A stretch of DNA of 64,000 bases from Akanthomyces muscarius (GCF_028009165.1 NC_079243.1:682001-746000); one strand, 5' to 3'; positions 47,301 through 60,616 are shown, counted from the first letter of the stretch. Made by a program: numbers and translations. The notes: a model not told the origin generated them from the sequence alone.

Positions 47301-49936
47301 AGCGCTTTACAAAATTCTCAAAAGACGAAATGGAGAATACAGAGTTCATGTTGCGAGCGTTTCCTGACCTTCAAATTGCGTACCTCGACGAAGAGGCGCC
47401 GGAAGTCGATGGAGAAGAGCCAAGAATCTTTTCAACCTTGATCGACGGTCACTCGGAGATTATGGAAAACGGCCAACGAAAACCCAAATTCCGGGTGCAA
47501 CTTTCCGGCAATCCAATTCTGGGCGACGGCAAGTCAGACAATCAAAACCAGGCGCTGATTTTCTATCGTGGAGAGTATATCCAGCTGGTGGATGCAAATC
47601 AGGATAATTACCTCGAGGAGTGTCTTAAAATCCGCAATGTACTGGCTGAGTTCGAAGAGATGACTGCGAGCAAGCTATCGCCATACTCCCCCAACTTTCA
47701 CACCAAATCACCAGTGGCCATCGTCGGAGCTCGCGAGTACATTTTCTCTGAGAGCATGGGTGTCTTGGGAGATATTGCGGCAGGAAAAGAACAGACATTT
47801 GGCACGCTCTTTGCACGCACTCTATCACAAATTGGCGCAAAGTTGCACTACGGTCACCCTGATTTCCTCAACGGCATTTTTATGACTACGCGCGGTGGTG
47901 TGTCCAAGGCACAGAAAGGCTTGCATCTAAACGAAGATATCTTTGCGGGTATGACAGCCATAACACGAGGCGGAAGAATCAAACACTCAGAGTACTATCA
48001 ATGTGGAAAAGGTCGCGACCTCGGCTTCGGTTCCGTACTGAACTTCACCACCAAAATCGGAACCGGCATGGGCGAGCAGCTACTGTGCCGGGAGTATTAC
48101 TACATCGGCACACAGCTTCCTCTAGACCGCTTTCTCTCTTTCTACTACGCCCACCCTGGATTTCATGTCAACAACATGTTCATCATGTTTTCCATTCAGC
48201 TCTTCATGATCTGTCTGCTCAATATCGGCGTCTTCAGTTACGAGACTATCCCCTGCGATTATAATCCAGACAAACCAATCACAGACCTCCTGCTACCTGT
48301 AGGCTGTGTGAATACAAATGCCCTAATAGACTGGATCTGGAGGTGTATCCTGTCCATCTTTGTCGTCTTCTTCATCTCCTTCATACCCCTTGTGGCTCAT
48401 GAAGTAATCGACCGAGGCGTCCTACGAGCCGTCACGCGCTTTCTGAAGCAGCTGTTCTCCCTCTCCATCTTTTTCGAAATTTTCGCTTGTCAAATTTACG
48501 CCAATGCTATTGAGCAAGACATTTCCTATGGTGGCGCGCGCTACATCGGCACAGGCCGCGGCTTTGCGACGTCGCGCATTCCTTTCGGCGTCCTATATTC
48601 GCGCTTCGCCGGTAACTCGATTTATCTTGGCTTTCGGCTGCTAGTGATCTTGCTTTTCACGTCGGTCACTATATGGCAGGCTGGGTTGACATATTTTTGG
48701 ATCTCGGTGCTGGCTCTTACTATTTCGCCTTTTCTCTTCAACCCTCATCAATTTGCGTGGGGCGACTTTTTCATCGACTACCGGGAGTTTATTCGTTGGT
48801 TATCTCGCGGCAATTCGAGAACGCATACCTCTTCTTGGATCTCCTTTTGCCGCTTCTCACGGACAAGAATAATTGGATACAAGCGCAAAGTACTGGGTGA
48901 AAAGTCCCACGTGTCAGATGTTGCCCGACCGCCCAAACTCAATTTGTTTCTGAGCGAGATCCTGGCACCGTTTCTGCTCGCGGTTGTTACCGTGATACCA
49001 TATCTCTTCATCAATGCGCAGACCGGTGTCATTCCGGAAAACAATGATGATACAAAAACAGCCCCAACTGACTCTCTCATTCGCGTTCTCATCATTGCGG
49101 TCGGGCCAATTGCATTAAACTTGGCAGTTCTTGCGGTCATGTTTGCCATGGCTTGCTGCATGGGTCCGGTCTTGAGTATGTGCTGCAAGCGTTTTGGTTC
49201 TGTCCTAGCTGCTATTGCTCACGGTCTTGCGGTCGTTTTCATGCTGGTCTCATTCGAGGCCATGTTCGTCTTTGAGAGTTTCAACTTTGCCCGCACTCTG
49301 GCAGGGTTAGTCGCTGTTATTGCAATCCAGCGGTTCATCATTAAGCTCATTGTCACACTGGCTCTCACACGAGAATTCAAGACAGATCAGTCTAATCTTG
49401 CATTTTGGACGGGCAAATGGTATTCCATGGGCTGGCATTCCATGTCACAGCCAGCGCGCGAACTGCTTTGCAAACTGGTCGAGTTGAGCATGTTTGCGGC
49501 TGACTTTATCATTGGTCATTGGATACTGATTCTTATGTTTCCCTTGCTACTGATCCCACGCATCGATACACTTCACTCCATGCTCTTATTCTGGCTGTTA
49601 CCAAGGTATACCACTCCATTCTGTACTCTATCGTGCGAATACTGCCTAACACTTTTCTTCACTAGCCGCCAGATTCGTCCTCCGATATATTCTTTGAAGC
49701 AGTCCAAGCTGCGCAAAACGCGTGTAGCTCGATACGCCGCCCTATACCTTTGCCTGCTTGTTGTATTTGTCGGTATGGTTGCCGGTCCAATTGCATACAG
49801 CAACGCGGGCGAGCCAGCTTCATTACTTAGCAAAATCCCCAAAATCGGAGATTTCGTGCTTCTGCAGCCGAATCATCAAAATAACAACAATACCTCTGGA
49901 GATGTCAAGAATCTCACAACCACAGCGAGTACATAG
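44308..49936 (+). CDS. FKS1: 1,3-beta-glucan synthase catalytic subunit (FKS, GT48), divergent hot spot 1
   Basis: Three exons (44308-44476, 44520-49605, 49666-49936) encode 1841 residues. Intron 1 is only 43 bp; intron 2 is 60 bp without stop. The Tyr/Asp/Gly-rich N-terminus is typical, followed by the FKS1 domain ([21 protein letters not shown]), about six membrane segments, the cytosolic GT48 core and a C-terminal membrane bundle. Core blocks include [56 protein letters not shown] and [12 protein letters not shown]. The enzyme makes the main wall polymer from UDP-glucose at the plasma membrane, with a Rho1 partner. Hot spot 1 (residues 623-631) reads FLTLSYRDV instead of the usual Pro at the last place; hot spot 2 is DWIWRCIL. 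Differences in the N-terminal region suggest it may be a second copy rather than the standard gene, so the symbol marks the family. Confidence 0.93.
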
Positions 49937-51042
49937 CTTTGAAGGCGCCTCAAATAAATGTTTCTCCATATATCAAATATTCCCTCATAACCTGACGATT
50001 GGATGCCATTTTGCAATGTGTTCGGTCTAGTACTACGCATTGACTGGGTGAGCCAATGAGCCTCGACGCTACACTGGAGAGGAGGCTGTGACGTAGGCAC
50101 TAGCCATTCTATATATGCAATTGAAATAAATAAAGAGATAATGGAATGCTGACCCCTTTTGGTAAAACTCTCTATATCATACTCATTTCATACCATTTTT
50201 AGTGAGCAGCTCTCAAGCTGGTGCGATACTTCTGATGAATTCGCCGTCCGAGTAAAGAAAGCTCCGAGAGCCCGGGTGGCCAACGTGCCAGCCTAATAAA
50301 GCTTAAACTTGACCGGGGAAGCCCACGCGAGTTCTCTCCAGTCGCAAGCACGAATCGAACTCAACGGAGACCGCATCACGCCCACTCAGCTGCCTTGCCG
50401 ATCAATTCAATCGAGTGGCTCATTTGTCCATCTGCCCACGACACTTGTTCAGCCGCTGACGTTTATGACTGTGAGACTTTGAACACGCATTGCCTGATTC
50501 GGCAGTATCCACAAAGGACGCTTTCCTCTTCACAGAAGTTAAAACCGAGCGATGGATTTCACTGGCTGAGAGATCTTTTTATCGGAAAGCTTTTATGACG
50601 GCAGCGTGGCAATAGTAAGACAGCCCTACTGCATTGTAAGTTAGCTTGATGGCCGTTTTTGAATCGTTTGCCAACACTACACCTTGAATGGTGTTGTCCG
50701 CCACAGAGTCACCGTTCCATATGCTTTAACTAGAAATTAAAAACGAGCGAAAGGCGCAGCCACTAGACCCAGGGCTTTCTCCCCACTGAACGGGGATGAT
50801 TCACCTAATGACCCACCGATCAACTTGGAAGCCAACAAACGGCCTCAGTTTCTCTGTGGATGCTGACAGGAGAATACAGACTGATGACAAGCTTCGCACG
50901 GCGGCAATCCAAACAACCAAGGCTACTTTTGACATGGGGTACCCTCAAGTATAAAGGAAGACAATTGCCGCTGGATATTTGACCTAGTGTCCATCAACTA
51001 TCAATCATCTATTGAGAGAAAAAAACTTTACCATTCTACACC
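49937..51042. other. Intergenic, no supported gene
   Basis: 3' region of the glucan synthase and promoter of the next gene, with a TATA box at 50950. A B-box-like sequence near 50351 (minus strand) was tested as a tRNA and did not fold. Confidence 0.5.
50950..50957 (+). promoter_or_regulatory. TATA box (TATAAAGG)
   Basis: It lies 93 bp before the ATG at 51043, with an A-rich leader (GAGAGAAAAAAACTTTACC) between. Confidence 0.55.
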
Positions 51043-51742
51043 ATGACTCGTCTAGGATTTACCATTGCTTCAAGCGTCCTGCTGGCCCAGGCAGTCCGTG
51101 GCTTGACCGTGAGCTTTGGCGGAGTACGTTCCAACACCCAAAATGCTGAGTCGTGCCGAGTGGTACAAGGCGTTTTCCTGCTCCAGGACCGCATTGATGC
51201 CGTCGCTAATCGTAGCTACATAGGATGAGTGTCCAAGCGGCTGGAGCATTACGACGTTGAACAATGACGACAAAGTCTATTGTTGCTACGGCTCGAGCAC
51301 CGTCACCAACAACGATGGCTACTGCTGCGTCCACGATAACATCATCTCGACCGGCGGTGACAGCGGCAGCAACAACCTCACGGGTGACATTACGAAGAGC
51401 TGCTTCCCCTTTTGCTCTACCACGGCGAGCCAGAATGACAAGAGGGCATTTCCCTCACAACAATGCCTCGAAAAAATCCCATTCACCGCGTCGGATTACT
51501 CGGAGCGCGTCTCAGCCGCTTCGAGGTCGGCGGTCGCGTCCCAGACTAGTGGCTCTCAACCCAGCAGCAACAGCGCGTCGGCCACGAATTCAGACGGGGC
51601 GACTGCCACGGATGCGTCGAGCTCGGGCTCAGGAGGCAGCAACGGCGGCTCCGCCGCCAGCCCTACCAAGAATTCGGCCCCAGCCATCACCCACGGCGCT
51701 GTCGGTGGTTTTGTGGCTGCGGCAGTCATGCTAGCTGTCTAG
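51043..51742 (+). CDS. GPI-anchored Cys-rich cell-surface protein
   Basis: Two exons are inferred. Exon 1 opens at ATG 51043 with the signal peptide MTRLGFTIASSVLLAQAVRG. Exon 2 starts at 51224 (DECPSGWSITTLNNDDKVYC). The donor is either the GTACAAG at 51163 (spliced product 212 residues) or the stronger GTACGT at 51124; both are phase 0. The frame runs to 51742. The exon 2 half is Cys-rich (VYCCYGS, GYCCVHD, SCFPFCS), followed by a Ser/Thr/Ala-rich linker and a hydrophobic end (ITHGAVGGFVAAAVMLAV), which fits a GPI anchor signal. It is likely held in the wall or plasma membrane. It lies next to the glucan synthase, but co-regulation is only a guess. No CFEM pattern was recognised. Confidence 0.72.
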
Positions 51743-52277
51743 TGGTGGCCGATCGGCGCAAAAAGGCAGCCTCTACAATCATGTACTATTAATTTCTAGC
51801 AAATCGTCTTCCAGTTTTCGACCCGAAAGATTTAGAAAGGATAGTGACATAGCCATAATAAACAACAACTAACTATGCCTTCGACCCCGACACCCCTGCC
51901 ATGTGCCTGGTCAACCAAGTCTAAAATTAGAGCCAAAGCTAACCTGGCACGCTGGGGATGAGAAGACAAGGGTAACGGCAAGTCAGAATCTATTGCTCCG
52001 ACCAAGTGCACTAACGATTCTGCGTCAGGTCAGGAGTGTAAATCCCTGAAAATGCCCGAACAATACCGACTGGTTCACCGCCGATCATTGATGTCAGCCC
52101 GGTTTTGCGCCAGCGTCACTGGCCGTTATGCCCGTCAAGACGCTGAGTCAGGAGTTTCGCGGCTCCTCCGGCTATTGATCGCTAACCACACAATACTTTT
52201 CTGACAGCGTACTGCGCATTCGTGATCGTCTAAAAGGTCGGATTCCTGGTCCATTGATTGTTTTGCCGCCTAGCACA
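51743..52277. other. Intergenic / promoter of the Zn2Cys6 gene at 52278
   Basis: No gene is supported. Confidence 0.5.
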
Positions 52278-53868
52278 ATGCCCCTCCGAGTGCGGCCTAT
52301 CACCAAGCCACGCTGCAAGAACTGCCGTGTCAGAAAGGTCAAGGTGCGTGTCTAACTACTTGATACCGGCGTGTAGTCCAAACACCTGGAATGATTGAGC
52401 AACTATGGAACAGCTAATTTGGCAGTTAAAATAGTGTGATTATGTGAAGCCTGTATGTGGCCCATGCTCTCGCCTGCAACTTGCCTGTGAAGGACCAGAC
52501 ACTTCACTCGTTTTTGTGGCACAGACCTTTGACAAGGACAACGCAAACCAGACATTGGCAGTCACTACAAATACTAGATCCAGTGCGCCGGGGCGACGCC
52601 TGCGACTTCAATCGGCGTCTGAACTACCGCCGAGTATTGGGCATAGCCAGCAGCAGGTGGCATTCCAGAAATTCCTGACGCGGTTAATGCCGCAGACGGC
52701 CGCTGATCTGGACGTATTCGAGGCGCACTGGGTGATGCAGCTGCCAGATCTTCGGCGCCGCTTCAAGCCACTTGTTCTAGCCGTCGACGCCTTTGCCATG
52801 GCCATCTGCGCGAAAACGGATCCCAGCGAGGACCTCCGTACGATGGGCATGAAGTTATATGGCCACGCACTCGGGCAATTGAGCGAATATTATTCGAATC
52901 GTTCAGGTACAGAGACACGCTGGCATGAAGCAGCTCTGACATCGATAGTACTTTCTCTATACGAGGTGAGTGCCCTGATCTCGTGAGCCTTCGCAGATGC
53001 CTTGTCTAACACTGTTGGCTAAAGTCAACGAGCGATGATTTATTCACCAAGCCTGGTGTACATCTCCAGGGAGTGTCGATTCTCTTGCAAAAGGGCACGA
53101 TAGGCAAAATTCGAGACCCGCGTTTCCAGTCCACGTTTTCGCTCGTTCGTGTAACAATGGTTTGGACCCCCCCTCCCAGGGACGTGGCTTGTCGCAAAGC
53201 TCAAGCACACTAACCTGCATAACCATCAGATAATCCACAGCATTTTGGGCAATTTCCAGCGATTATCGGAATCGGCGTGGTGCTTTCAGCCATGGGGCGC
53301 AATCTTGCAAGACCCATTGCACAAAGCGCTAGATGTTTTACTGCATGTGGCAAGCTACAGAAGCCTAGCGGCGGAACTGTGCCGCGGCCCATGCAGTCCG
53401 CAAGTTATGCTTGAATTTGAAGATCGCAAGAGACAGCTTCAGTTTGACTTTGAGCTCTGGTACACCAGCGAGTTTTGTCTGCGTGGGAGCACATTATTGC
53501 GCTTGCAAGAATCGAGCACCAGTGAAAAGGACCCGCTCCGCAAGTCCATTGGGTATGACATTGACTTTGACAGCATTCGAGATCGTCTCGTTATGAACAC
53601 CTACTGGGTTGGGAAGTTGCTCTTATTTATGGAATGGGAAATGGTGCATTTGAAAATACATGAGAAGTTTGTCAACTTTCCCAGCAAACTGCGAGCGAAA
53701 CATGCAGAGGACCTTGCGGAAGCGTCAGTCTTGGCGGATCACATATGCGTAGCAGTTCGACAGCTAGTCGACGAGGAGCAAGCCATCGTTGGCTTGTCAT
53801 CTGTTGTGATGCCTTTGTGGGCGGCACATATTTCTTTCTGTCGGCATGGTGTGGTGCATCGGGTGTAA
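52278..53868 (+). CDS. Zn2Cys6 fungal transcription factor
   Basis: Four exons (52278-52343, 52435-52965, 53025-53150, 53230-53868) with introns of 91, 59 and 79 bp encode 453 residues. The Zn cluster lies at the very N-terminus and is split by intron 1: CKNCRVRKVK then CDYVKPVCGPCSRLQLAC, giving C-x2-C-x6-C-x6-C-x2-C-x6-C. Conserved blocks of the short Fungal_trans_2-like type follow (RWHEAALTSIVLSLYE, LFTKPGVHLQGVSILLQKG). Such regulators bind DNA in the nucleus and often control neighbouring genes. Its 3' end is 600 bp from the 3' end of the ABC-C transporter, and it lies between that gene and the glucan synthase. Targets are unknown; control of the transporter is a hypothesis. Confidence 0.85.
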
Positions 53869-54468
53869 AAGAAGGCGCGCAGGGAGGGAATTAATGAGGA
53901 TCAATTGGTTGCATTGATGATGATGATGAGGCTTAGTTGTGCGTGGGTGGAGAAGCCACCTCTTTCTGACTAATGATTCCTCTCCCAAGCTGCCTACCCA
54001 CAGGTCCAAAGGTGCGAGCGACTGTTGCAAAAGCAGAGATGCTGGCCGTTTAAATCAAGTTACCTGCAGCACTACGATAATCAAAAGAGAAACATACGGA
54101 GAACTAACAACAATTTCCCATAGACCTGGGCCGTTGGAGAGAGAGAGAGCAATGCCAAGCTCATGCGATCGTTGACTCAAGATAAAGTAACTGCTGTGAT
54201 CTGGGGAGGTCTAAGCGCTTGGACTTGCGGTTGGATGTGCCCGCGCTCAAAGCTGAAAGCCTATGGTTCAAAATCGCACTGGTGTCTAAGCACCGTCAGG
54301 CGATTGGGAACGACTGCGGCGTCACTGCTACGAAGCCAAAATAATTCTCGAGTTTCTCGAATAATGCTCTGTTGATTAGGCCTCTCGCGTCAACTGAATC
54401 TCCGCCCTGTGTACGCCGCGCAGTGAATATGACTAAACAGCAAGTACCGGCTCACCGCCGCTACAGTT
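53869..54468. other. Convergent 3' ends of the Zn2Cys6 gene and the ABC-C transporter
   Basis: A 600-bp gap without a gene; it includes a GA-rich microsatellite near 54136-54150. Confidence 0.55.
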
Positions 54469-57400
54469 CTACCAGTGATTTTCAACCTTTTCAATATACC
54501 CGCCTGCCATGTGGACGGTGCGATTTGAATCTGCAATCGTCTCTGTCCTATGCGCAACCACGATTATGGTGCACCCCCTGAAGTATTCTTTCATCATTTC
54601 ACGCACGATTTGGTCGCGCCAGGGATCAACGTTCGCCGTTGCCTCATCCACCAATAAGAGTCGGCTGCCTGTGAGTCGTCGGCGCACGACAGCTCTTGCG
54701 ATACACATCAGCTGTTTTTCTCCCCGAGAGTACCCGACCGCATCTAGATTCGCATCTAGTCCGCCATGCTTCACTAGCCGATCCCAGATTCGCAAACGAA
54801 CAAGAGTCTCTCGAACCACCGCGTCTCTTCGCTCTGCTTTCTCTTTGGCCTTTTCGTCAATAGTACCGCTCGGAGCACTCCATAATTTGTCGAAGGGGAG
54901 GAGGTTATCCCGGATAGTGCCTTCCAGCTCGACTATGTCCTGCGAAATTGTAATAATCCGAGAACGGAGCTGGTCAGGATCTGCTTTCTTGATATCCACG
55001 CCATCAATATAGATGGAACCCTCGTACTCAAGAAAGCCCAGGAGTGTGGACAATAGTGACGATTTACCACTGCCAGTTCTTCCCATTATACCAATCTTCT
55101 TCCCCGGTTCAATGGCAAGAGAAAGATCGTGGAGAACTGAGTCATCGAGCTCTTCCTTCTTGACTCTATACCGAGCGGTGACATTGTTGATTTGTATGAC
55201 ACCATTAGATGGCCAGTCTGGTGGTAGATCCACAGTGGCTCTGTTGCTGGGTTCTTTTGGCGTGTGGTCGAAAAAGTCTCGTAGCCTTGAGAGAGATCCA
55301 ACTGACGTTTCCGACATTGCCCAGTAGGTCACAAACCGGTTAAAACTAGTGCCAATATTAATCAGGAGCAAAAATGCCAGGCCTGTTGCATTCTGCGAGG
55401 GATTGCGTGCGAAAAGTGTGACTATTGCAAGAATGAGCGCCACGGCGGAAGCAAGGAGATCCAAGGTCAGGGCGAGGAAAGCTTGAGAGCAAAGCAGAAA
55501 ATAAAAGGGTTTCTGGGATAAATCCAACAGTCGTAGACCGCGATTGAAGCTGTGTTCCTGACAGCGAAAAGCTCTTATGTAAATAAGACCAGTTGCGGTC
55601 TCCCGGAGTTCAGTGACTAGTGGTGCCTGAGCTTCAATCTCGAGAAGTCGAAGCTGACGGGAGCTGCGAAGATAATAGCGCTGTATGAAGAAAACTGAAA
55701 TAAATATGAACGGAAGAACTGCCGTCATATAAGTCGCACTAGATAGGATAACACCGATCTGGACTGTACTTGTAGCACCGCAATACAGAGTTGCGTAGAT
55801 GGCTTGAGGTATATGCTTGGCAAGTAGGTCCATGTCTTGGCTATACCGATTCAAGATGGAGCCAGAGTCTGTAGTGCTTAAGAAGCCGAGTGTGGACTGT
55901 GCGACCGTAGTTGTCAACGTGTCATGTAAGGCAAGGGAAGCGCGAGGTGACAAATGAACATGGTTCAAAAAGATACACAGTCCGCACAAAAGTCCTGACG
56001 ATAAGGCAACCATGGCATAGCCGATGATGAAGAGTCGATCAGATGGTGCGACTGCGATCCAGATTCTCACGTAAATGGACGTGAAGACTTCCGTGGTCCC
56101 CATCAGCAACACCAATAAAGCCCAAAACGTTGATATCAGGCTTCCGATAGCGTTGAACCACAAGAGGTAAAGTGTAAAATCACCTTTGCCGCGACCCTTG
56201 CCTACATCCCCTTGCGTTGAATCCCGAGGCGGCGCAGAGGCTCGCGAGGACATAGCAGTAGCACGAGGTCGCTCGTGCGGTAGTTCTTGTCGCGCGGCAA
56301 CGTCTTGCTGCGGTAGCATACATCGTTGGAGAAAGACGGCAGTTTCTGATGGTTTGCCGTTGGGCTTCCAGCGGGGCTCACAGGTGACTGCACCATCGTC
56401 ATCTAGAAGAATCAGATTTTGCACAAAATCCAGAGACTCGGGCAGATAGGTGGCCATGATGACTGTGCATCCGGAGTTTCGTAGAAGTCCATTCTCGCCA
56501 CAGAGACCGGTCAAAATGTCGAGAGCAGTCCGTCTATCAATGGAGCTGAAAACGTCGTCAAGTATTATCGCTCTTGGGCGTGGATACACCGCTCTTGCAA
56601 TCCCTATCCTTTGGCATTGACCACCGCTTAGTGCGACACCATCACTACCAATAACGTAGTCTTCACCATTCGGCAGTGCTGCAAGGTCTTGCTGTAGCCC
56701 ACAGCGCGTAACAACAATATTGAACCAAACCCGGTCATATTCGCAATCTCCGATAATGCACTCGCGAAATGAAGTGTTTGGCAGCCATATCCGTTGTGCA
56801 CATACGGTTATTGTTATATTATCGACGTAAAGCGTACCGTCAAGAATCTCGGCTTCGCCTAAGATGCTCTCCAAAAAGGTGCTTTTCCCAGAGCTAGTGT
56901 GGCCATAAACCCCATTGATTGAGCCTGAAATAATCTCCAGGTCGATGTAATTGAGAACCGGTGTGTCTGAGCCACGGGGAGCAATAGTAGCCTTATCGAA
57001 GCGAATGATATGGGTCGAAGCTTGCTGTGGTATCTGAAAAGCCGTAGCAGGTAGTTTTTCCAGTATTTGACCTTCTCCAGAAGCCTGTGGGGGGTCAGAA
57101 CACACAACCACGCGTGGATCCTTATGATCTTCCAGACACAAGAATGCCTCAATTCGCTCGAAGCAGCCCATCATGGCCATGCTTGTTGGATATCCCTTCA
57201 ACAGTTCGGCGAGGGGACCTTGAACCAATGAGACAATACCTAGAGTTGGGTAGAGGACCTGTGCAGAGATCCTGTGTCCAAGTGCCGAGGTGAACAGCGC
57301 GACTGCTACAACAACCACTGGCGTCACAAGATCTACTACAACAGCAAGTGCTGTAGAGATGGCTTGGATAACCCGGTATTTTTTCGATGAAGCTATCTCC

Positions 57401-58895
57401 GTAACTCGAAGAGACTGGATGAATTCCGCAGTTTTAGGCCCCAGCCCAAGAGCCTTGATTGCGGGAAGCTGAGATAGCATTCGTGAGGTTTTGGCCACTC
57501 GTGCCTGGATGTTCTCATTCCAAAGCTTCAATGCAGATGTCGAGGGCCTGCCAAATAACAAGCCCAATACAGTACTTGCTATGAGGGGCACGAATATGGC
57601 GAGGCAGGATAAACCAGTGAAGCGGGATAGGAAGAACATTCCAACTCCACAATCCAGCACCGTAAACGGCATCTCAATAAAAGCAGGAAAGCTGGAGGCG
57701 ATGCCGTCAAAGTCTGCGCTCATGAGAGTGATCGCCGCCTTTTTTCGTCCTTCCTGCACTTCAAGCCTATATGACTTATAAAGCAAGTGGGAAAAGAGCC
57801 CACCGCGTAGTCGAGCAACCAGCCGATTTTTTAGATGCGTTGTAGTAGTGCGGCAAATTGCAGCGCCAACAAAAGTAAAGCCCGTGGCTCCAATCAGCCC
57901 AATTTTTTTCTGGGTACTAGTATTTGACTGACTGCCGATAGAGTCGATAATAGCCTGCATGAGAAAAGGCTGTGCAAACTTGAGGCCCGTGACGCATACA
58001 CGAGGAACCAGGATTGCCAGAATAGGAACCTTCCATGTCTTGCAACAAGCGAGAAACAAGGAACGCCTTTTAGTCTCTTCAACACTTTGCCAATTATCTA
58101 ATAGGCTGCTGAATAGAGATTTTGAAGCAAATTCAATGCCAAGGCCACCAAGGCCCTCCACTGTCAGCACACTGTGGAAGCCAGTGCGAAGCATGGGTCG
58201 CAGGAAGAGAAATAGGATTCTGGTAAAGAATCCGCTGGTTACTTCTCCATCAGAAATGCTGCGTATATTGGGGTCGATGAGCAAATGTTTTTTCGGTACC
58301 TCCTCAAGGCCAACAAGCACAAGTCTGGCAGTGGCCGTGGCAACAGCGACGCAGCCAGAAGCCGTGAGGTCGCGCTTGAGATAGGAGCGACTCTTGGCGA
58401 TATCAATGAGAACACCAAAGACAAGATACAAGCCAAGTAAAGTGGACGTTCTAATGGCATGGCGATGCTCGACGTAGACAACAGCGCCGATTCCTAGTGC
58501 CGCAGCGAAATCGATGGCCGCTGCTCCGTACGTAGTGCTGGTACGTTCCGGAGACACGCATCGCAGTACCAGACTCGAAAGCTCCAATAACATGAGCATC
58601 ACAGCCACAATCTAAGAAGAGTTGACGTTAGAGAGTTCATTGATAGAGGGCCCATTGCGAATAAAGATTGGGCTCATGTAGAAAGATCAAATATGTGTCT
58701 TACCAGTTTAATCCACAGTAATCGGCTGTAGCGTATACGGGCGGGCCGCTGGCGGTAATACAGGACAGTTGCAGACACGAAGAATAGAAATGAGCCAGAT
58801 GGAAGAAGACGAAGGACAACCTCCTCAAACCTCAAGCTGAAATCTGAAATGGAGGAGACCAGCGGCCCGAGTGACCCGTCTTCTGGCAACTGCAT
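54469..58895 (-). CDS. ABC-C (MRP-like) full transporter
   Basis: Two exons (58895-58704 and 58611-54469) with a 92-bp intron (GTAAGA donor) encode 1444 residues. Exon 1 opens MQLPEDGSLGPLVSSISDF, the N-terminal domain of fungal ABC-C proteins. Then come the linker, membrane domain 1, nucleotide domain 1 (Walker A GHTSSGKST near residue 633, signature LSGGQCQRIGIARA, Walker B AIILDDVFSSID), membrane domain 2 and nucleotide domain 2 (Walker A GRTGSGKSS near 1240, Walker B LLLVDEATANVD). The second signature is YSRGEKQ, with Glu for Gln. ABC-C pumps export conjugates, drugs or metabolites from the cell or into vacuoles; the substrate is unknown. A truncated pseudogene of the same type lies at 41461-43157, on the other side of the glucan synthase. 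Confidence 0.92.
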
Positions 58896-59135
58896 GGTTT
58901 CGACTGGCTTGCTGTCAAGAAAACACCGAAGTTGGGTAAAGAGCCGAGGAGAGTTTGTACAGAGCTAGCATTGAGCACATCAAAGCTTCTGGGGTGAGCA
59001 CGAGCCGACAAGTCAAAAAGAATGGCAGGAATAAAGAGTCCGAAAACAGGGGAAGCCCTCCCATAAGTATGGCAACACATGCGCAATATCCCAAGGTGCG
59101 GGGAAACGGTACCATCGATCATAATCGCCAGCAGC

Positions 59136-59146
59136 TACTCCGTACT
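59136..59146 (+). repeat. Recurrent 11-mer TACTCCGTACT, copy 2
   Basis: An exact copy of the 11-mer at 19425, in the promoter side of the ABC-C transporter. Confidence 0.6.
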
Positions 59147-60616
59147 GGTACCAGAATGGGGAGACGGGCCAGCAGCGGCGCTCGGGTAGGGCCCACCATT
59201 AACAGATGAGTTTGATGGATGGGTACAGATAGTCGCACATGTAGCCTGATTATTAGTCGGCATGTTGGGTGGCTGGTAAAGCACATTGAATCCTCCCCCC
59301 CGCAACCCCCGCGAAGGCCGAACACTAGCCAGGTGTTGTCCAGTGACTTACTTACCCAGGGTGACAGCCTACTGATACCAGCACCCAAGACCCCAAGTAC
59401 CCATGGGCCATAGATGCCACGGATGTGTCCAACTTGCCTAGCATCATCAGACTACGGCATAACTTGGCAGGATACTGATAGCCGAAGTGCTTGATCTGGT
59501 GGCCCTGGGTCTCATATGAAGGTGTAAGTCCTGCCCTACGTTCCGCGGGCGGACGCAGGCAAAGGAGGTCCGTAAGGTTGTTGACGTGTCATGGTTGCTT
59601 AATGGCACACAGTCCCATCAGGCCCCGGTGACTGATGGTGTGAAGGGGTTCATTGCTGTAAGGTATGGAAAATGCTTGGTGCTACCAATATGAATTATAT
59701 GTTCTATGGATAAAAAATGTATTATACTGGCAACGGCACCCTTCAAGCTTCTACCTTTGGTGGCTTATATGCATAGAGGCCACCCTCGCCCAAAGGGATA
59801 TTTATGCCTGTGAGCCTGCGTTAGCAATTACAGCGATCAGTACTGGAAACTGAGTTCTATCATCCGCGTACTTGGAGGTATGGCCATAACAGTAGAAACA
59901 AAGAGCGCCATCAGGCAGACAATGGCCAGCGACCGTGCCATGGTCTCTCAGCTCGACGATGAAGACCTTTCGTTATGGATCAACCGCTGCATATATTGTT
60001 GATGTCGTACTATCTTAGGCTGGTGTTGTTCTAGGATGGACAAAATTTTGTGTGCCGACTCGCAAGGACCAAAAATCGAGGCAGAGTCGAGGGCCTCTAC
60101 ATCGCTCCTGCAAGGGCCCACAGCCGAAAGCTTTTAGCGATAACTAGTAAGTGTGTGGCTTCTCACCCCGGCCTGCTGATAGATTATTCACGCACCGACA
60201 GGTAAGCTGCGGAACCTGCATTATCTACAAAACAGCTTGCGTCGGGGCTGCGTGCTATCATTAAGAGTAGTTGCATTGAGGAAGTCCCTTTCAGACACGC
60301 CTGGTTCTTTGTTTCGACCGGAGCGAGAGTGGTCACCCCAGCAGTTCCCACCACATCGTCATGTCAGAACAAGGGCGCGAAAAGTAACTAGTTGCAGATG
60401 CGCATGTACCCCCGTAAGCCGCTAGCAGCAAAAGGGCTCACTGCATCGGCCCTGTTACCAAATACAGATGGTAGCATCGTTTACGGGTCACCATGTACCA
60501 ATGATTAAACGACAGAATTTGGGCGGCCAATTGCCTCAGTCCTTAGCGGTTTCGCGCAAAAGTTCCCGTCGCCACTGTACTCCACACCGAAGGCTGCTGT
60601 GAGGGTTGCTTCGTAC

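Noticed and set aside
50335..50410. B-box-like GAGTTCGATTC on the minus strand, suggesting a tRNA
   Set aside because: No cloverleaf forms: the T stem does not pair and the only acceptor-like pairing spans about 55 bases.
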